A DNA stretch of 64,000 bases from Heliocidaris tuberculata (Eukaryota > Echinodermata > Echinoidea > Camarodonta > Echinometridae). The position numbers and the translations under genes were made by a program. Positions 39,304-51,249 of this stretch are shown here, piece after piece; the first letter of the stretch is position 1; every line of letters begins with the position of its first letter. The stretch lies in contig CM046832.1 of assembly GCA_025618425.1 (NCBI GenBank), positions 72,490,890 through 72,554,889 of the forward strand. Reading direction: 5' to 3'. The notes below the pieces were generated by a model that worked only from the letters and a program-made list of their open reading frames with translations, had not been told where the DNA came from and did no database searches.

Positions 39304-39402
39304 TTCTCTTCTCTTTTCTTCTCCCTCTCCCTCTCTCTCCTTTTCTCTTCTCTTTTCTTCTCCCTCTCCATCTCTCTCCTTTTTTCTTTCTTTCTTTTTA
39401 GG
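39222..39402. repeat. C/T-rich tract with (CT)n
   Basis: About 180 bases of almost pure pyrimidine, including an uninterrupted (TC)n near 39262-39300 and repeated CTTCTCTTTTCTTCTCCCTC. Confidence 0.95.
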
Positions 39403-39769
39403 CTGAAAAGTGGTACGGTCAATACCGTACCAACCGTATAGCGGCTCCGACGGGCATGCTATACATTATGTTGTTAGGGTCGGGCAAGCCATGACGTTTG
39501 TATAATGTAGGAAACTCGCATTCCGGCTATATTGAAATTCAATATAGTACTTTGTAACAGGTTAATAATTATAATAATTTCGTTATACTGGGCTAGCGTG
39601 TCTAAAGTGGAAAATGGTTTATTAATCCCAAATATCATCTTTTAAACACCGAAGCTTCGCTTTTGTTTATTTTGAAATAACCACTCGGACTCCCAAAGTG
39701 ATGAAGGTAGCTGGACCTCTGAGGAAGAACAGAGACATTAAGTTAATGGCTCTGAATAGAACTTTCCAG

Positions 39770-39893
39770 CCGTTATTTTTATTTTTTGTTATTTATTGAT
39801 TTAATTCTTGATTTAGTATATATTCTTGTACATGTACATTTAAATGTATGTATTGATTATCTTTTATAAGGAAAATAAAACCAACCAACCAAA
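39770..39893 (+). mobile_element. retroposon 3' tail
   Basis: AATAAA (39874-39879) is followed by (CCAA)n. No coding part was seen. Confidence 0.4.
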
Positions 39894-39899
39894 GCTTCT

Positions 39900-41795
39900 G
39901 AATATTTTTCCCACTTTGAAAAGAATGCTTCCACACAGAGTGTATCATAATACACCGTTTGTGCATAGGCCCTGAATGAATGATCAGGGGCTAATCCATC
40001 TCCGAATGGGATAGAGCTGACCGGGGACTTGGGGTATTCCCTCTCATGGCAGGAATCATTATTTTGATCTTTTGATAATTAAAAAGGTAATGTTCTTTAA
40101 TTTCAAGAATATACAATATAACATAAAATCAACTGGCCTTCAGACCACAACTCGACCGGCTGGCCCTCAGACCAAAATATCCAGCAAACCAGTATTAAAA
40201 CTCTCCAAACTCCCCATGGCCAGTCCGCCCCGCATATAAGAAAGATGAACCTCTTCAAAAACTTTGTCATCGAAATGAGACCAAATTCAGTGCTCGATCG
40301 CAAAACAGAATTCATTTTGATGTTGCTAATAACAATACAATGAATAGAAATAACAGAAGAAAATCAAAATCATAAAAAAATCCTATGAAGATGTGTGCTT
40401 AAAGAACATCCATCTGCCCCCTGCCCCCCCCCCCCCCCCACTGAAAATTAGGGTGCGGACGGGATAAATTATATTCTTGATAGATCACCATTTGCTGAGA
40501 TTTTTTGCCAGATCCAGATTTCTTTTACCTCTGGATTTAAAAAACAAAAACGACAGCATCCTGCGTATTTTTGTCTCTTTTCCGATCTTCGGAAAGAGGA
40601 AATCAGAGGGTGGGCTTATTATGGTAAGAATTTTAACCTTATAGGCCTACTTCCGAGGCTTATGGTAGCCAGTCATGAAAATTATATCAGGAGACAATGG
40701 CCTCTAATATTATTGAACTTGAATGCTTGAACGTAACTGTGGCTACCAATTTTTTTAGGGGATTCACACCTCTTCTCATTCACCTTCTCTCTCTCTCTCT
40801 TTCTCTGCTATAGTTCTTGTTCTTATTTGTCTCCCTCAAAATAATCCACATATTACACACTCTTTACCCAAACAGCACCCACATGCACTTTAACACTTAT
40901 CCGTGAGACCCCCCCCCCCCCCCCCATGCTTCAGATACCCACAAACCATCCTTTTAAGTATGGTATATATACATTTATCTTGAATGATTATAATTAAGCT
41001 CAAGTATTTAAAGGTAAGTTCATGTCAGCCAAACTGTATAAGACTACATAGTCCCATCTACCTAAAATACACACTCGACAGAGACATGTTCTTATGATTA
41101 TTATTATTGTTATTATTATCATTATAATGAAGTTGGCACGTATTTCAAAGAAAGTCCTTGTACAGTCCTATCCCTTTTAACTCTCGTGAGGACCACAAGG
41201 ATATGCCAAACTTTGTGGAAGAGACAGGGCAAACAAAGTGTATAGACAGTCGTTCGATCATTCTTTCACCTTCATGAAAATGAAACTCGATCGTAAAGAG
41301 GAAATGATACGTGGATGTTACATTTTGCGCGGGGGCTTTAGCAGGTCTAAGGGTAGTCGGTGGTTAATGCTGACATTAGGGTGATGGGTGAGCCCCCCCC
41401 CCCCCTCCCTTCGATCAATTGGGCTTTATGGCAACCCCTACAATAATTTAACGGAATTGACAATCCTATCGCGAAGATAACACTAATACAATTACCAGGT
41501 GTGTTTCCAAGGATACTCTCTTGTCGTGGTGTATGATATCCCCTCAACCCCTCCCACATTTTCACACATATAATTTTGTCACGCTACGCCCTAAGTTATT
41601 GAGCTGGTAAAGTTTTATTCCCTGTCCACAGAGCCTGCTGTGACGCACACCTCCGTGATTCGGTGTAAATTTAAGACTCTCCTTTGCTTGTAAAACTTTC
41701 CAGGTTGAAGGCATTCATTCATCACTTATTGGCAATCTAATCAGCATTGTTTTATCAAGTAACAGCGCTTTTATCATCGACGAAGTAAGAAAACA
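39900..41795. other. intergenic: no gene seen
   Basis: Contains C tracts near 40425, 40911 and 41392 and short (TC)n near 40787. Nothing else was recognised before the candidate exon at 41796. Confidence 0.5.
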
Positions 41796-41822
41796 ATGGC
41801 GACGGCGGCTCGTTCGAAAAAA
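41796..41822 (+). CDS. candidate first coding exon (MATAARSKK), gene unknown
   Basis: A start codon in a good context (AACAATGG) opens nine codons, MATAARSKK, followed at once by the donor GTGAGT in phase 0. The sequence just before it is not recognisably repetitive. I do not recognise the protein, and no downstream exon was found. It could be one of several alternative first exons of a plus-strand gene that continues past the right edge, or a chance ATG next to a donor-like site. Confidence 0.35.
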
Positions 41823-42469
41823 GTGAGTACCGGTAACATTATACTCATTTACAAGTCCGTGTTGTTAATCACGGTCTTTACTGATCTGATATAACGATGG
41901 CGTCTGTTGCAGAGTCATTCTGGAGAATAAAATGATCCTAAATTATATAAACTGAGACATAAGAATGACAGCTAAGGTATTTGAAGGGATCAGGGGAAAG
42001 ATTTCCGACCAAGAAAAAATATTGCAAAATTGCATATCTATATACTATAGTATAGTTAACAGGTTTGGTAATGATTTATAAAATGTCAATGATTCTGTTG
42101 TAAGGTTCCTCGCTGATCTTGAAAACACACAAAATATAGACAAAATCTTCAAATATAAAAAAAGAAAAGAAAAGAAAATTACGTTAAGCGTAGGTTACGA
42201 TACCAAACTTGAAAATTAAGGACAAGGGTAATTGGGCAGGGCACCGGATCCATGTACCTCCAAATAAAGTCCATGTGGCCGTTATAATAAAATGGAACAA
42301 TAGTGTGAATAACAAATGGAAAATATCATCAAGCAATCAAAATCACTCTCCTTTTGCAGGTTTGAATTGATAAATGTTCATGAAATTGTCACGTAACACG
42401 AAATGTCACAAAAAAAATGGTCGCTTTGCTCGCTCGTACAAAATGGTATTCTGCTCCGTGGTATAAGTA

Positions 42470-42910
42470 TAAGGGAAATCCAAATTTTATATAAGTTGCT
42501 CTGAAGGAAAGTAGACAAATCTGAGAAGCAGATTGGTGACAGGTTGAACGAAATCCGACAAACAAGTTATGAATAATTATATGAAAGTTGTTAACACTTT
42601 ATACACACAATGCCATGTATATCCAAATTGGCTGCTTATAGGTGCTCTGATAATAATTGTGATGGACAACCTTCCCATTTGTTCCAACGCGCAAAATGAC
42701 TAAGATATCGTTTTCCCCCCAAATGTATGACTGTATAGGATCTTTTTGTTTACTGAGGACCTATAAAAGTATTATATCCATAATACATTTGTAGTACTGC
42801 TCCGAGGGAAAAGGTTACAGGAGAAAACCCGAAATTAATGATATTGAAATGCACAACGAATAGGAGAATTGTCTCCAATTACATCACAGTCGAAAGATTT
42901 ATTTAAATTT
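42470..42910 (-). mobile_element. diverged full-length TTAA element
   Basis: AAGGGAAATCCAAATTTTAT, AAGCAGATTGGTGA and GAACGAAATCCGACAA match the right arm of the 58930 element. GGACCTATAAAAG, CGAGGGAAAAGG and TACATCACAGT follow in the expected order. It lies in the opposite orientation. Confidence 0.7.
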
Positions 42911-44059
42911 TGAGAAAATGACTATGCTTTATGAGATTTCAGGAGTATTATATAGTGATTGTTTACGTTTCAAATAATTTATTGCTTTTAGGTTTTTTCA
43001 GGGAGAAGGCGGGGCTAATAAATTGTTATATTAAATACATAAGTATTTCTCCGTTATCAATACTTGCCATTGCATTTCTGTATAATGACCTTTAAAATGT
43101 AACTTCCCTAAAAAGATTAAGTGATAATTAAGTTCACCTAAATTGCAGATAAAATTTATATCGGATATCAATCATAAGGTTTCGATGCCCGTCCCGAACT
43201 TTAATGGCGTATCCAGCCTTTTCATGAAGGGGAGGGTGAGGGCGATAGACTGAAAACTGAACAGATAAAATAGGCTCATATTTGCCTACAGAGTAAAGTG
43301 CCTACTAGATCTCCACAAATCCATTATTGCTACCCCTTTCTTTATATTTTTACCCTATAATGGCTAATGCCAAGTCTTGCGCTTTGAAAGGGTGTTGTAG
43401 CCTACGTGACATCTGAGGCTACAGATACAAACCTTAACCTCATTATTGCACGTTGCTGTTTATTTATAGACTCTTGAATATACTCATCTTGGATATAATG
43501 ACCATGAAAACAAAACTATTACATGCAGGAGAGGATCGGGAGTCGGGAAATTTGAGGATCTTTCCAGAAGAACAATTAAGTTGACTACGGGTCGGGAGGA
43601 GGAGGGGGTTGAGTTGCTTGTTCAAATTTAAAAAAAACTGGAACACATTGGCGGGTCCAGAGCCGGGGGGGGGGGGGGTGGGGAATGGGCCCAATACCAT
43701 CCACATTTAGAGGATGATGCCTTTTAATCAAAGACCCAAGAAGGTGGCTGGATTCCCGTGGGAAAGTACTTCTGTTCTGCGGGAAAATTGATGTCGGGAA
43801 AAAATTCGCCCCCTTGCAGTAATGGACGATTCCGAACCCGCCCTGCATGGAACATAGCATATATAGTCCCATTCCACCCCTGATTGCATAGTTGTGTCAT
43901 CACTGTCTCCTTAACAGCACCTTTAGGTGCAATTTTTTGACTTTTATAATCACACATTAGAGAATCTTTAAATCGGGATTTTCGTGAATATTGCAAAAGT
44001 ATACTACTGAGTTTTGCTACATGCCACATGGCAGGATCAAAACGTTGGGTACATGCATG

Positions 44060-44250
44060 TCGTTTATCCGAAGGTTCATAATTCCGAAAAGTTCATTCAT
44101 AATTTCGAAAATGAGATAAAACCTAATGAATTCCGAAACCTTCGGAATAATGAACCTTATTCCATTTTCAGAATTATGAACCCCCTGGGATGGAAAATTG
44201 TGTTTCGGAATTACAATCTTATTTAAATGAACTTTCGGGAAAACGAATGC
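44060..44250. repeat. short inverted/tandem TTCGGAATTATGAAC repeats
   Basis: Copies of CATAATTCCGAAAAG and CGGAATAATGAACC occur several times in both orientations. Confidence 0.7.
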
Positions 44251-44405
44251 CCCACCCCCTCCCCCTATTGAAATGGTATTGGCAATGACTGCTGAAGTAT
44301 GTTTTTTTTTTAATGATGGTGAGTATATACTATTATAGCAATGACTATTTGTCTGCACAGACTACCTCCATCAACGCGATGATTTGGTTTATTGTTCACA
44401 ATATA

Positions 44406-45220
44406 TAGTCTGGGAGCCTGTCCCGAAATAGTAACCCCATTTTACCCATAAGATTTGACCCCTTAAAGTTAGTTAGACTGAAGGGGTTGTTAGCCTGACC
44501 GTAGCCGTAGGGTTTAGGCCCCCAAAGAGAAAACACAAAGTCGGGTCGATTTCACCCCATCTCCCCCATGCATTAAACTTTGCCAGTATATAGGAAATAG
44601 TATGATTGGACATTACAGAACAAAAAAGTAACAAAAATTTCCGTCGGGATAGGGTGTCAGACAGCCCCTAAAACTTAGGGAAATCCCCCCCCCCCCTTTG
44701 AAGCCCAGGGAAGAGCTATAGATATACATTCCAAAAATACAAAAACTGACAAATTGTCCATCGGGAAGATAGAGCTTTGGGGGGGGGGGGGGGATAAAAA
44801 GCATTGTCGAAGGGAACTTTGGTGTTTTTGATTCAGGGGATCTGACACCCTCTTCCCGATGGACAATTTTGTCAGTTTTAATATTTTTGGAATATACATC
44901 TTCCTTCTGACAAAATTTAGTCCCTGGGCTTCAAGGGGAAAAAAATTCCCCAATTTTTAGGGGCCGTCTGACACCCCATCCCGACGGAAATTTCTGTCAT
45001 TTTTTGGTGACATGTTTTGTAATGTCCAGAAGATGGTGTGTGAAATCAACCGGACTTTGGGTCTCTTATTTTTTTTTTTTTTTTGGGGGGGGGGGGGGGG
45101 CTCTGGGGGCTAAACCCGACGGCTATACGGTCAGGCAAACAACCTTTTCTAAGTTAACTTTAAGGGGTCAAATCTTACGGGTAAAATGGGGTGACTATTT
45201 CTGGACAGGCTCCTGGCCTA
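44406..45220. mobile_element. 815-bp foldback element, copy A
   Basis: The ends TAGTCTGGGAGCCTGTCC and TAGGCCAGGAGCCTGTCC (complement) are inverted. The arms are inverted over almost the full length: CACCCCATTTTACCC, AAAGTCGGGTCGATTTCAC, GGACATTACA, TTCCGTCGGGAT. The centre is near 44810. G and C tracts interrupt it. Confidence 0.88.
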
Positions 45221-45239
45221 ATAGTAGATAGAATATGAA

Positions 45240-46221
45240 CGCTAAACTACTAGTAAACGCCTCAATGTATTTAGGCCTATATTAGCATGACAAGCAAAAT
45301 TATAAGGTAGACCCCATGAACCTGAATCTGACCTCAGTCTGATTCAGAAAGAAATATGTGGGCGAGAAGGCATGATAACACTCCACTCTGATGTATGCTA
45401 CATTGGAATGTCTTTTTATGAAATGCCAAATTCCATTTTCATAATTCAGAGTACCACGCACTTTGACGTCAGCCAATGAATAAGAAAAAGAAACTGCGGT
45501 TTAAGAGGGTGCGCCGAAATCCATTTGCTTTCTAGCGCGTTATTAATGTATTTTCATTTGTACCCATGCATATAGTTAGGATTCTCACCACAGTAATCAC
45601 TTTGTGAGGATCATGGAGAAGGAGAAGTTGAGTTACTATCATTCGTCATGTTTGATAAAGCTACTGCCTTGAATAGTCTATTATAATAATTGCTTGTGTT
45701 AAAAGGAGGTGCTAATATCGCGCGATTCTTGACTATGCAGGCAGACTCTTCTTTAAATGAATCATTATAATAATTGCTGCACTCAAACGGCCACGGTGGA
45801 TCAGGCTATTGTTCAATCAAGGGATTCTTTTCACTGAGGCTTAAGAAATCAAAGCCTGTTAAGCATCAATTTCTTTTGCTCTTACTCACTTTGTCATACG
45901 AGGAAATAAATCACTCTCTGAGATAAAAACAACCCACGAGAAAGGCCTCTACTCCACGATCTCTTTCGCGCCACCTGTTTTCACGACGTCGAACGCCTAA
46001 TATTACATCTTCGTCCGCTAACCGACACATATAATTAGGAAAGAGATCTATTTGACCTGCACATAATTATAGAGGAGATGTCCAACGAATTCTGCTGAGA
46101 AGCTCAGTCTGTTGTCATTATCGAACATCAAATAGTCGCACATACCGGTTATATAGTCATAGTGTATAATCAGAGGAGGAAACAAACATCATTCATTTAA
46201 GACGAGATATAGAGGTTCGAA
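45240..46221. other. intergenic: no repeat recognised
   Basis: Appears unique, with several Ala/Arg-neutral short frames only. It may hold the promoter of the candidate exon at 46222. Confidence 0.4.
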
Positions 46222-46272
46222 ATGTCCAAATTGTCAGCCAAGGAGGTGGATATAGCCCACGAGAGTAGGCAT
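46222..46272 (+). CDS. candidate first coding exon (MSKLSAKEVDIAHESRH), gene unknown
   Basis: The ATG opens 17 codons (MSKLSAKEVDIAHESRH), then the donor GTAAGT in phase 0. The 300 bases before it are non-repetitive as far as can be seen. The peptide is hydrophilic with no signal sequence. The protein is not recognised. The phase matches the candidates at 41796 and 55766, which would allow them to share a second exon. Confidence 0.35.
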
Positions 46273-47817
46273 GTAAGTAGCAGCATAAAAAATGATGTTA
46301 TCATGGTTGTTATTATGTTAGCATGCTTTCCTACTTAGTTTTTCATTTTCAACCTTCAGCTCCCCAGATCTAATTTTCTCATTATTATCACTTTACCCAT
46401 ATCTGAAGGAATTCATAGACATCATGGTACATACATGTATTCTATTATCTCTCACTACTTTCCTCCAAGCAAGAATGTCTATGCTCAGAATCAATTAAAT
46501 GAAAGAGCTATAGTCGGCATACAAGGCGAATAGAGGACAATAAAGACAACTGTAACCTTATATCTTCAAAACGAAATTAATTTACATATATATTGAGTTG
46601 AATCGTCCATGTGTTCTCTCTGAGAAGGATATATTATTACTCTTTAAAGGGTGAAACACGTTGTTGGCTTGAATTATATGAATCGGTATATGACTTGTTC
46701 ATGTGTTGTCGAAATCTTCCGTAACATAGAACATCAGATATAGACTAATTCACTTCATACTTATCAAGCATGATAACACCTAAGAGACTTCTGATGTTTG
46801 AATGTATTGATCATTAAGGGGAGACTGTACCCTTTTTTCTCAAGATTTGATGTTTTCTTTGAGATCATTGTTGAAACTTTACTGAAAATTCCTTTGAAAC
46901 GTCAGAATTTGAAATTGGGCATTATTTTACAGATTCAGGGTCACGCTCAAGGTCATTTGGTTGAAAACAATATATTACAAAACAATTTTTTTGTATTTTT
47001 CACATAACTTTATTTTCCTTACTCCTATTACCTTCAAATTTTCAGAATATGTTCCCTAGAACTACATGTGTATCTCTACATAATAAACTAAAAACTTCTG
47101 CATACATCCACTTGTACCTATATAGCTATACCTTGATCAATGAAGGATCATATAAGAAATATACGTATTTAAAAAGATAACGTTGTCTTAACCATTAATT
47201 ACCACAGTATACACAAACTCAAAATGAGTGGTACAGAATGTTACCCCATAGGTCTACTGAACATATTGTGTGCTTATTTTTAACCTGGTTGAAGAAAGAA
47301 TTAAGATATAGGAATAATAACTGTTTCATAATGTATTTGATATATGATAAGAGAGAAAAAGCCATTCAAAGTTAAAGTGGAATAATAGAAATACATTAGC
47401 TTCGAGATATAACGTATCATCTTTTTAGCCATTCAGGGGTGAGTTAGATATAACAAATGGACGTAATGATATTTTAAGGTACAATGAAGTCAATGATGTA
47501 AAAATTTGGAAATTAAAGAAAATCATAATTTTTGGTATACGTAGTGTACAGTCTGGGATGACGGGCGAGAGAGCGAAGCGACCGAGCAGGGGAGGGTGTG
47601 GAAGGGGGGTATCCCCCCTCCCACACCAGGGACTTTTTCAAAAATCTGTCAATAAAACTTACAGTTTAGAGCATCTCAAAATGGTCTTTGATAAAAAAAG
47701 AAGGAATGCACTGATCTACGCCAATGGATGGAACCCCTTAATTGAGAATAACAATGCGAGCGAACGAATTTTCTTTGATATTTTCACATTGAAATTATGG
47801 CATTTCTTATTTCCTTA

Positions 47818-49392
47818 TAGTCTGGGAGCCTGTCCCGAAATAGTCACCCCATTTTACCCATAATCTTTGACCCCTTAAAGTTGCTTAGACCAATTAAGTC
47901 ACTGACGAAAAGGTTGTCAGCCTGAACGTAGCCGCCGGGTTTAGCCCCCAGAGCCCCCCAAAAGAGACCCCAAAATCGGGTAGATTTCACCCCATCTCCC
48001 CCATGCACCAAACTTTATCAGTAGGAAGCAGTATGACTGGACATTACAAAACACAAACAACTGACAAAATTGTCCATCGGGAAGGGTGTGTCAGACCCCC
48101 TGAAATGAAAACCCCAAAGTGCCCTATTACAACGTTTTGCCCCCCAAAATGCTCTATATGTAAAGAAAAACCATTTTCTTACCTTCTGACTATGATAACT
48201 CAAAAGTGTAATATCCAATTCAATTCAAACTTTCATAACATAATTTTGAGTATAATAATCTTCTTGCGGTGCAGTTTGGTGTTAATTTGTCTTTTGATTA
48301 ATAAATTATTAAATTGTGAAAAATGTATTGCTTTCTCAAAAGTAGCCCCAAAAATACTGTCAGGATTATTTAAATACAACCATTGTCGATCTGACAAGGC
48401 ATAATAGAGAAGCTTGCTTGTATCTGTGCAATTAACACATGAATAGTACATTTCAGCCTGTCAGTCACATACCACAGATACCTGAAAAGCTCTTCTGTTA
48501 TGCCTTGTCAAACAGGTGAAGAGGGACAATGGGTGTTTACATAATCCTGACAATATTTTAGCTACTTTCGAGAAAGCAATACATTTTTCACAATTTAATA
48601 ACTTCTAAATCAAAAGACCAATTAACACCAAATTACACCGCAAGAAGATTATTATACTCAAAACTATGTTATGAAAGTTTGAATTTAATTGAATGAAACA
48701 CTTTTGAGTTATCATAGTCAGAAGGTAAGAAAATGTTTTTTTCTTACATATATAGAGCTTTTTTTGGGGGGGGGGGTAAAGCGTTGTCAAAGGGCACTTT
48801 GGGGTTTTCATTTGTGGGGGTCTGAAACCCCCTTTCCGACGGACAATTTTGTCAGTTTTTATAGTTTTGGAATGTACATCCATAGCTCTTCCTTCTGACA
48901 AAATTTGGTCCCTGGGCTTCGAGGGGAAAAATTTACCCCAATTTTTAGGGGCCGTCTGACACCCCATCCCGACGGAAATTTTTGTCATTTTTTGGGGTGT
49001 TTTGTAATGTCCAGTCATCCTGCTTCCTCCTGACAAAGTTTGGTACATGGGGGAGATGGGGTGAAATCGACCCGACTTTGGGGTCTCTTTTGGGGGCTCT
49101 GGGGGCTAAACCCGGCGGCTATGTTCAGGCTGACAACCTTTTTGTCAATGACTTAGATGGTCTAAGTAAGTTTAAGGGGTCAAAGATTATGGGTAAAATG
49201 GGGTGACTATTTCGGGACAGGCTCCTGGCCCCCGTTGCATAAAACTTACCATTAATGGTAACTCTGCTATCAATGGTAACTACCATGGTAACATCACTCA
49301 ACAGCCAATCAAAATCAAGGTTTCCATGGTAGTTACCATTGATGGCAAAGTTACCGTTAATGGTAAGTTTTATGTAACGGGGCCCTGGCCTA
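47818..49392. mobile_element. 1.57-kb foldback element, copy B, carrying a nested MITE
   Basis: Same ends and arms as copy A, with a longer centre (48110-48700) that is itself inverted (CAATACATTTTTCACAATTTA, AAATACTGTCAGGATTAT and complements). A 150-bp MITE sits eight bases from the right end. Confidence 0.88.
49233..49384. mobile_element. ~150-bp MITE nested in foldback copy B
   Basis: The ends CCCGTTGCATAAAACTTACC and complement are followed by inverted ATTAATGGTAAC. CCTGGCC is duplicated at both sides. Foldback copy A at 45211 shows the same site empty (GGCTCCTGGCCTAATAG). Confidence 0.9.
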
Positions 49393-49399
49393 TTACTTC

Positions 49400-50950
49400 T
49401 AATCATTAAAAAATGTGATGGTATTTCAAGATCAAACATAATGAGTTTGGATAATTATTAGTTTTAAGTTAATGTATCATAATTCTTATCTATTTCATCC
49501 AAAATTATTGGGGGTGATAATACAGGCCATCCCCCACCTCATTTTTTTGGGGGGGGATATATACCCCCCCCCCCCCCCCCGGGATCGACACCCATGTTCT
49601 TCCCTTAAACTGGAGATAAAACAGTGTGAAATGCTATACAAATAATCTTCGACAAAAGTCCTGGATACGTTCATTTTGAGTATTTTTTATGTCATCTGGG
49701 ACAATATGGTTGTTTTTAAAATGCAAAAATCTTCCCAGAAGGCTGTGTGTAACTGTGTTTACAGGTAGAGTCTGATAACATACGAATGAAGTTTACAGGT
49801 ACCACTTCCTGTTATTTATATTTTCAATGATTATTAACATATTAATGATACTTTATGCAGAATGGATTTGAAAAAAAATACTTCGATGCAAACTGACGTA
49901 ATGTTAATTATCTAGACCCTATCCATGTCAATATGTGACCACACACGGATGTCAACGGTTACAATAATAAGGAAATACAGAGTGCATCAAACCATCCTAT
50001 TTATTTTGTGAAATTTTAGAGAGCCCCGATACTTGTCATCCACTGTCCAGAGATTCTAGATAACAGAAATTTCAGAAATATTTATTATAACGGGAAAATA
50101 AAGACTAATTTAGTTCCGAACTATAGAGAATGATGTATTGTAACTTCACTTCTCCTTTGCTTCGTATTCTGTTTTTCATAAAACTAAAACAATACCAAAA
50201 AAAAAACAAACAAAAAAACAAAAGACAAAAGAAGATTGCAGCCGCTGAGGAAGTTTAAAGAAATGTAACGAACTTAAGATTTAATAAAAACTGTACAGGA
50301 GAGAGTTGCACCATAAGCCTATTTTAAGAGGTACCTCCTTGCCTATACCATCCTATGTGTAAGTGGCGCGGCCATACACGAAACGAACAGAGAAATGGTA
50401 AGTGTGTTTAGTTTTAGGCAAGAGGTAACTTTATATCCAAGATTAGTTTCACCAGTCTTATCTTCAGATGCTGGCGACGACATGATGCCAGCATGAGAGA
50501 GTAATGAACTGATACCACCCAGTGCCACCCCACTTTTAATATCCGACATCTTTTCCAATATCCGCAAACATTGCGCGCTTAGCGTAAAGAATCTCTCCTT
50601 TCGCTGTGGATGAAAGAAAGTATTAAGATGTCATTTCAAACCATCTGCCTGCTTCAAGTACCAAAAAAAAAAAAAAAAAAAAAAGACGAACCGGATCTCG
50701 ATGGCAAATCATTTTCTCTTTCCCTATTTTTATTATGGTGCGTTGTACACTGAATTGCACTGTTAAAATCAATCATGTTAAATTCATCGAATTAGAAATT
50801 TATTTTTAATACCAATTTGATCGAAGTTGTGTTCTATGCCATAGTCATATCAGGTTTGATGATTCACTATTATGCCAAGTTACAAAATCTTTCTTTTTTG
50901 TACACCATGAGTGATCCGATGGTACACAGCATGGAATAAGAAATAAAATG
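49400..50950. other. intergenic: no gene seen
   Basis: A C tract (49565-49580) and a poly-A tract (50661-50683). A 74-codon minus-strand frame at 50567-50343 has no recognised homology. Confidence 0.4.
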
Positions 50951-50958
50951 CTATTGAG

Positions 50959-51245
50959 CAGTGGCGCAAATCCATTTGGAAATTCGAGGGGGGGGGGGGG
51001 GACATTCGCCTCCAAAATTCTCTGACAGGCAACAAAAAAAAAAAAAAAAAAAAAAAGGTTATTCAAAAAGGTGGGGGGGGCATTTGCCTCCAAAATTCTC
51101 TGACACAAGTAAAAAAACAAAGAAAAGAAAAAGAAAAGAAAAAGAAAAGGTTATTCAAAAAGGGGGGGGGGGAGGCATTTGCCTATCTTCAAAAAGGTGG
51201 GGGACATGTCCCCCTGTCCCCCCCCCCCCTGGATTTGCGCCCATG
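50959..51245. mobile_element. 287-bp hAT-like MITE
   Basis: A perfect 8-bp duplication CTATTGAG (50951-50958 and 51246-51253) flanks ends CAGTGGCGCAAATCCA and CATGGGCGCAAATCCA. Inside, GGGGGG-CATTTGCCTCCAAAA occurs in tandem, separated by A-rich tracts. Confidence 0.93.
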
Positions 51246-51249
51246 CTAT

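Larger units (their letters stand above)
37956..39461. mobile_element. 1.5-kb composite element with internal tandem units
   Basis: The ends CAGGCCCGTCGGA and CATGCCCGTCGGA (complement) both run to GTGGTACGG/TTGGTACGG. TACATTA flanks both sides imperfectly. The interior is three to four copies of a ~220-bp unit (CTTTTGCCCGAATATCAACTT, GCGAGCGAGCG, CTCGCTGCCC, GGTGGTTGCCCGAATATCGG, CTCGGGGG), then a C/T tract. Confidence 0.65.

Noticed and set aside
39062..39422. Ser/Leu-rich and Arg/Glu-rich frames
   Set aside because: Translations of the C/T tract in each strand.
50343..50567. Minus-strand frame MSDIKSGVALGG... as an exon
   Set aside because: No convincing donor at a sensible phase and no homology recognised.
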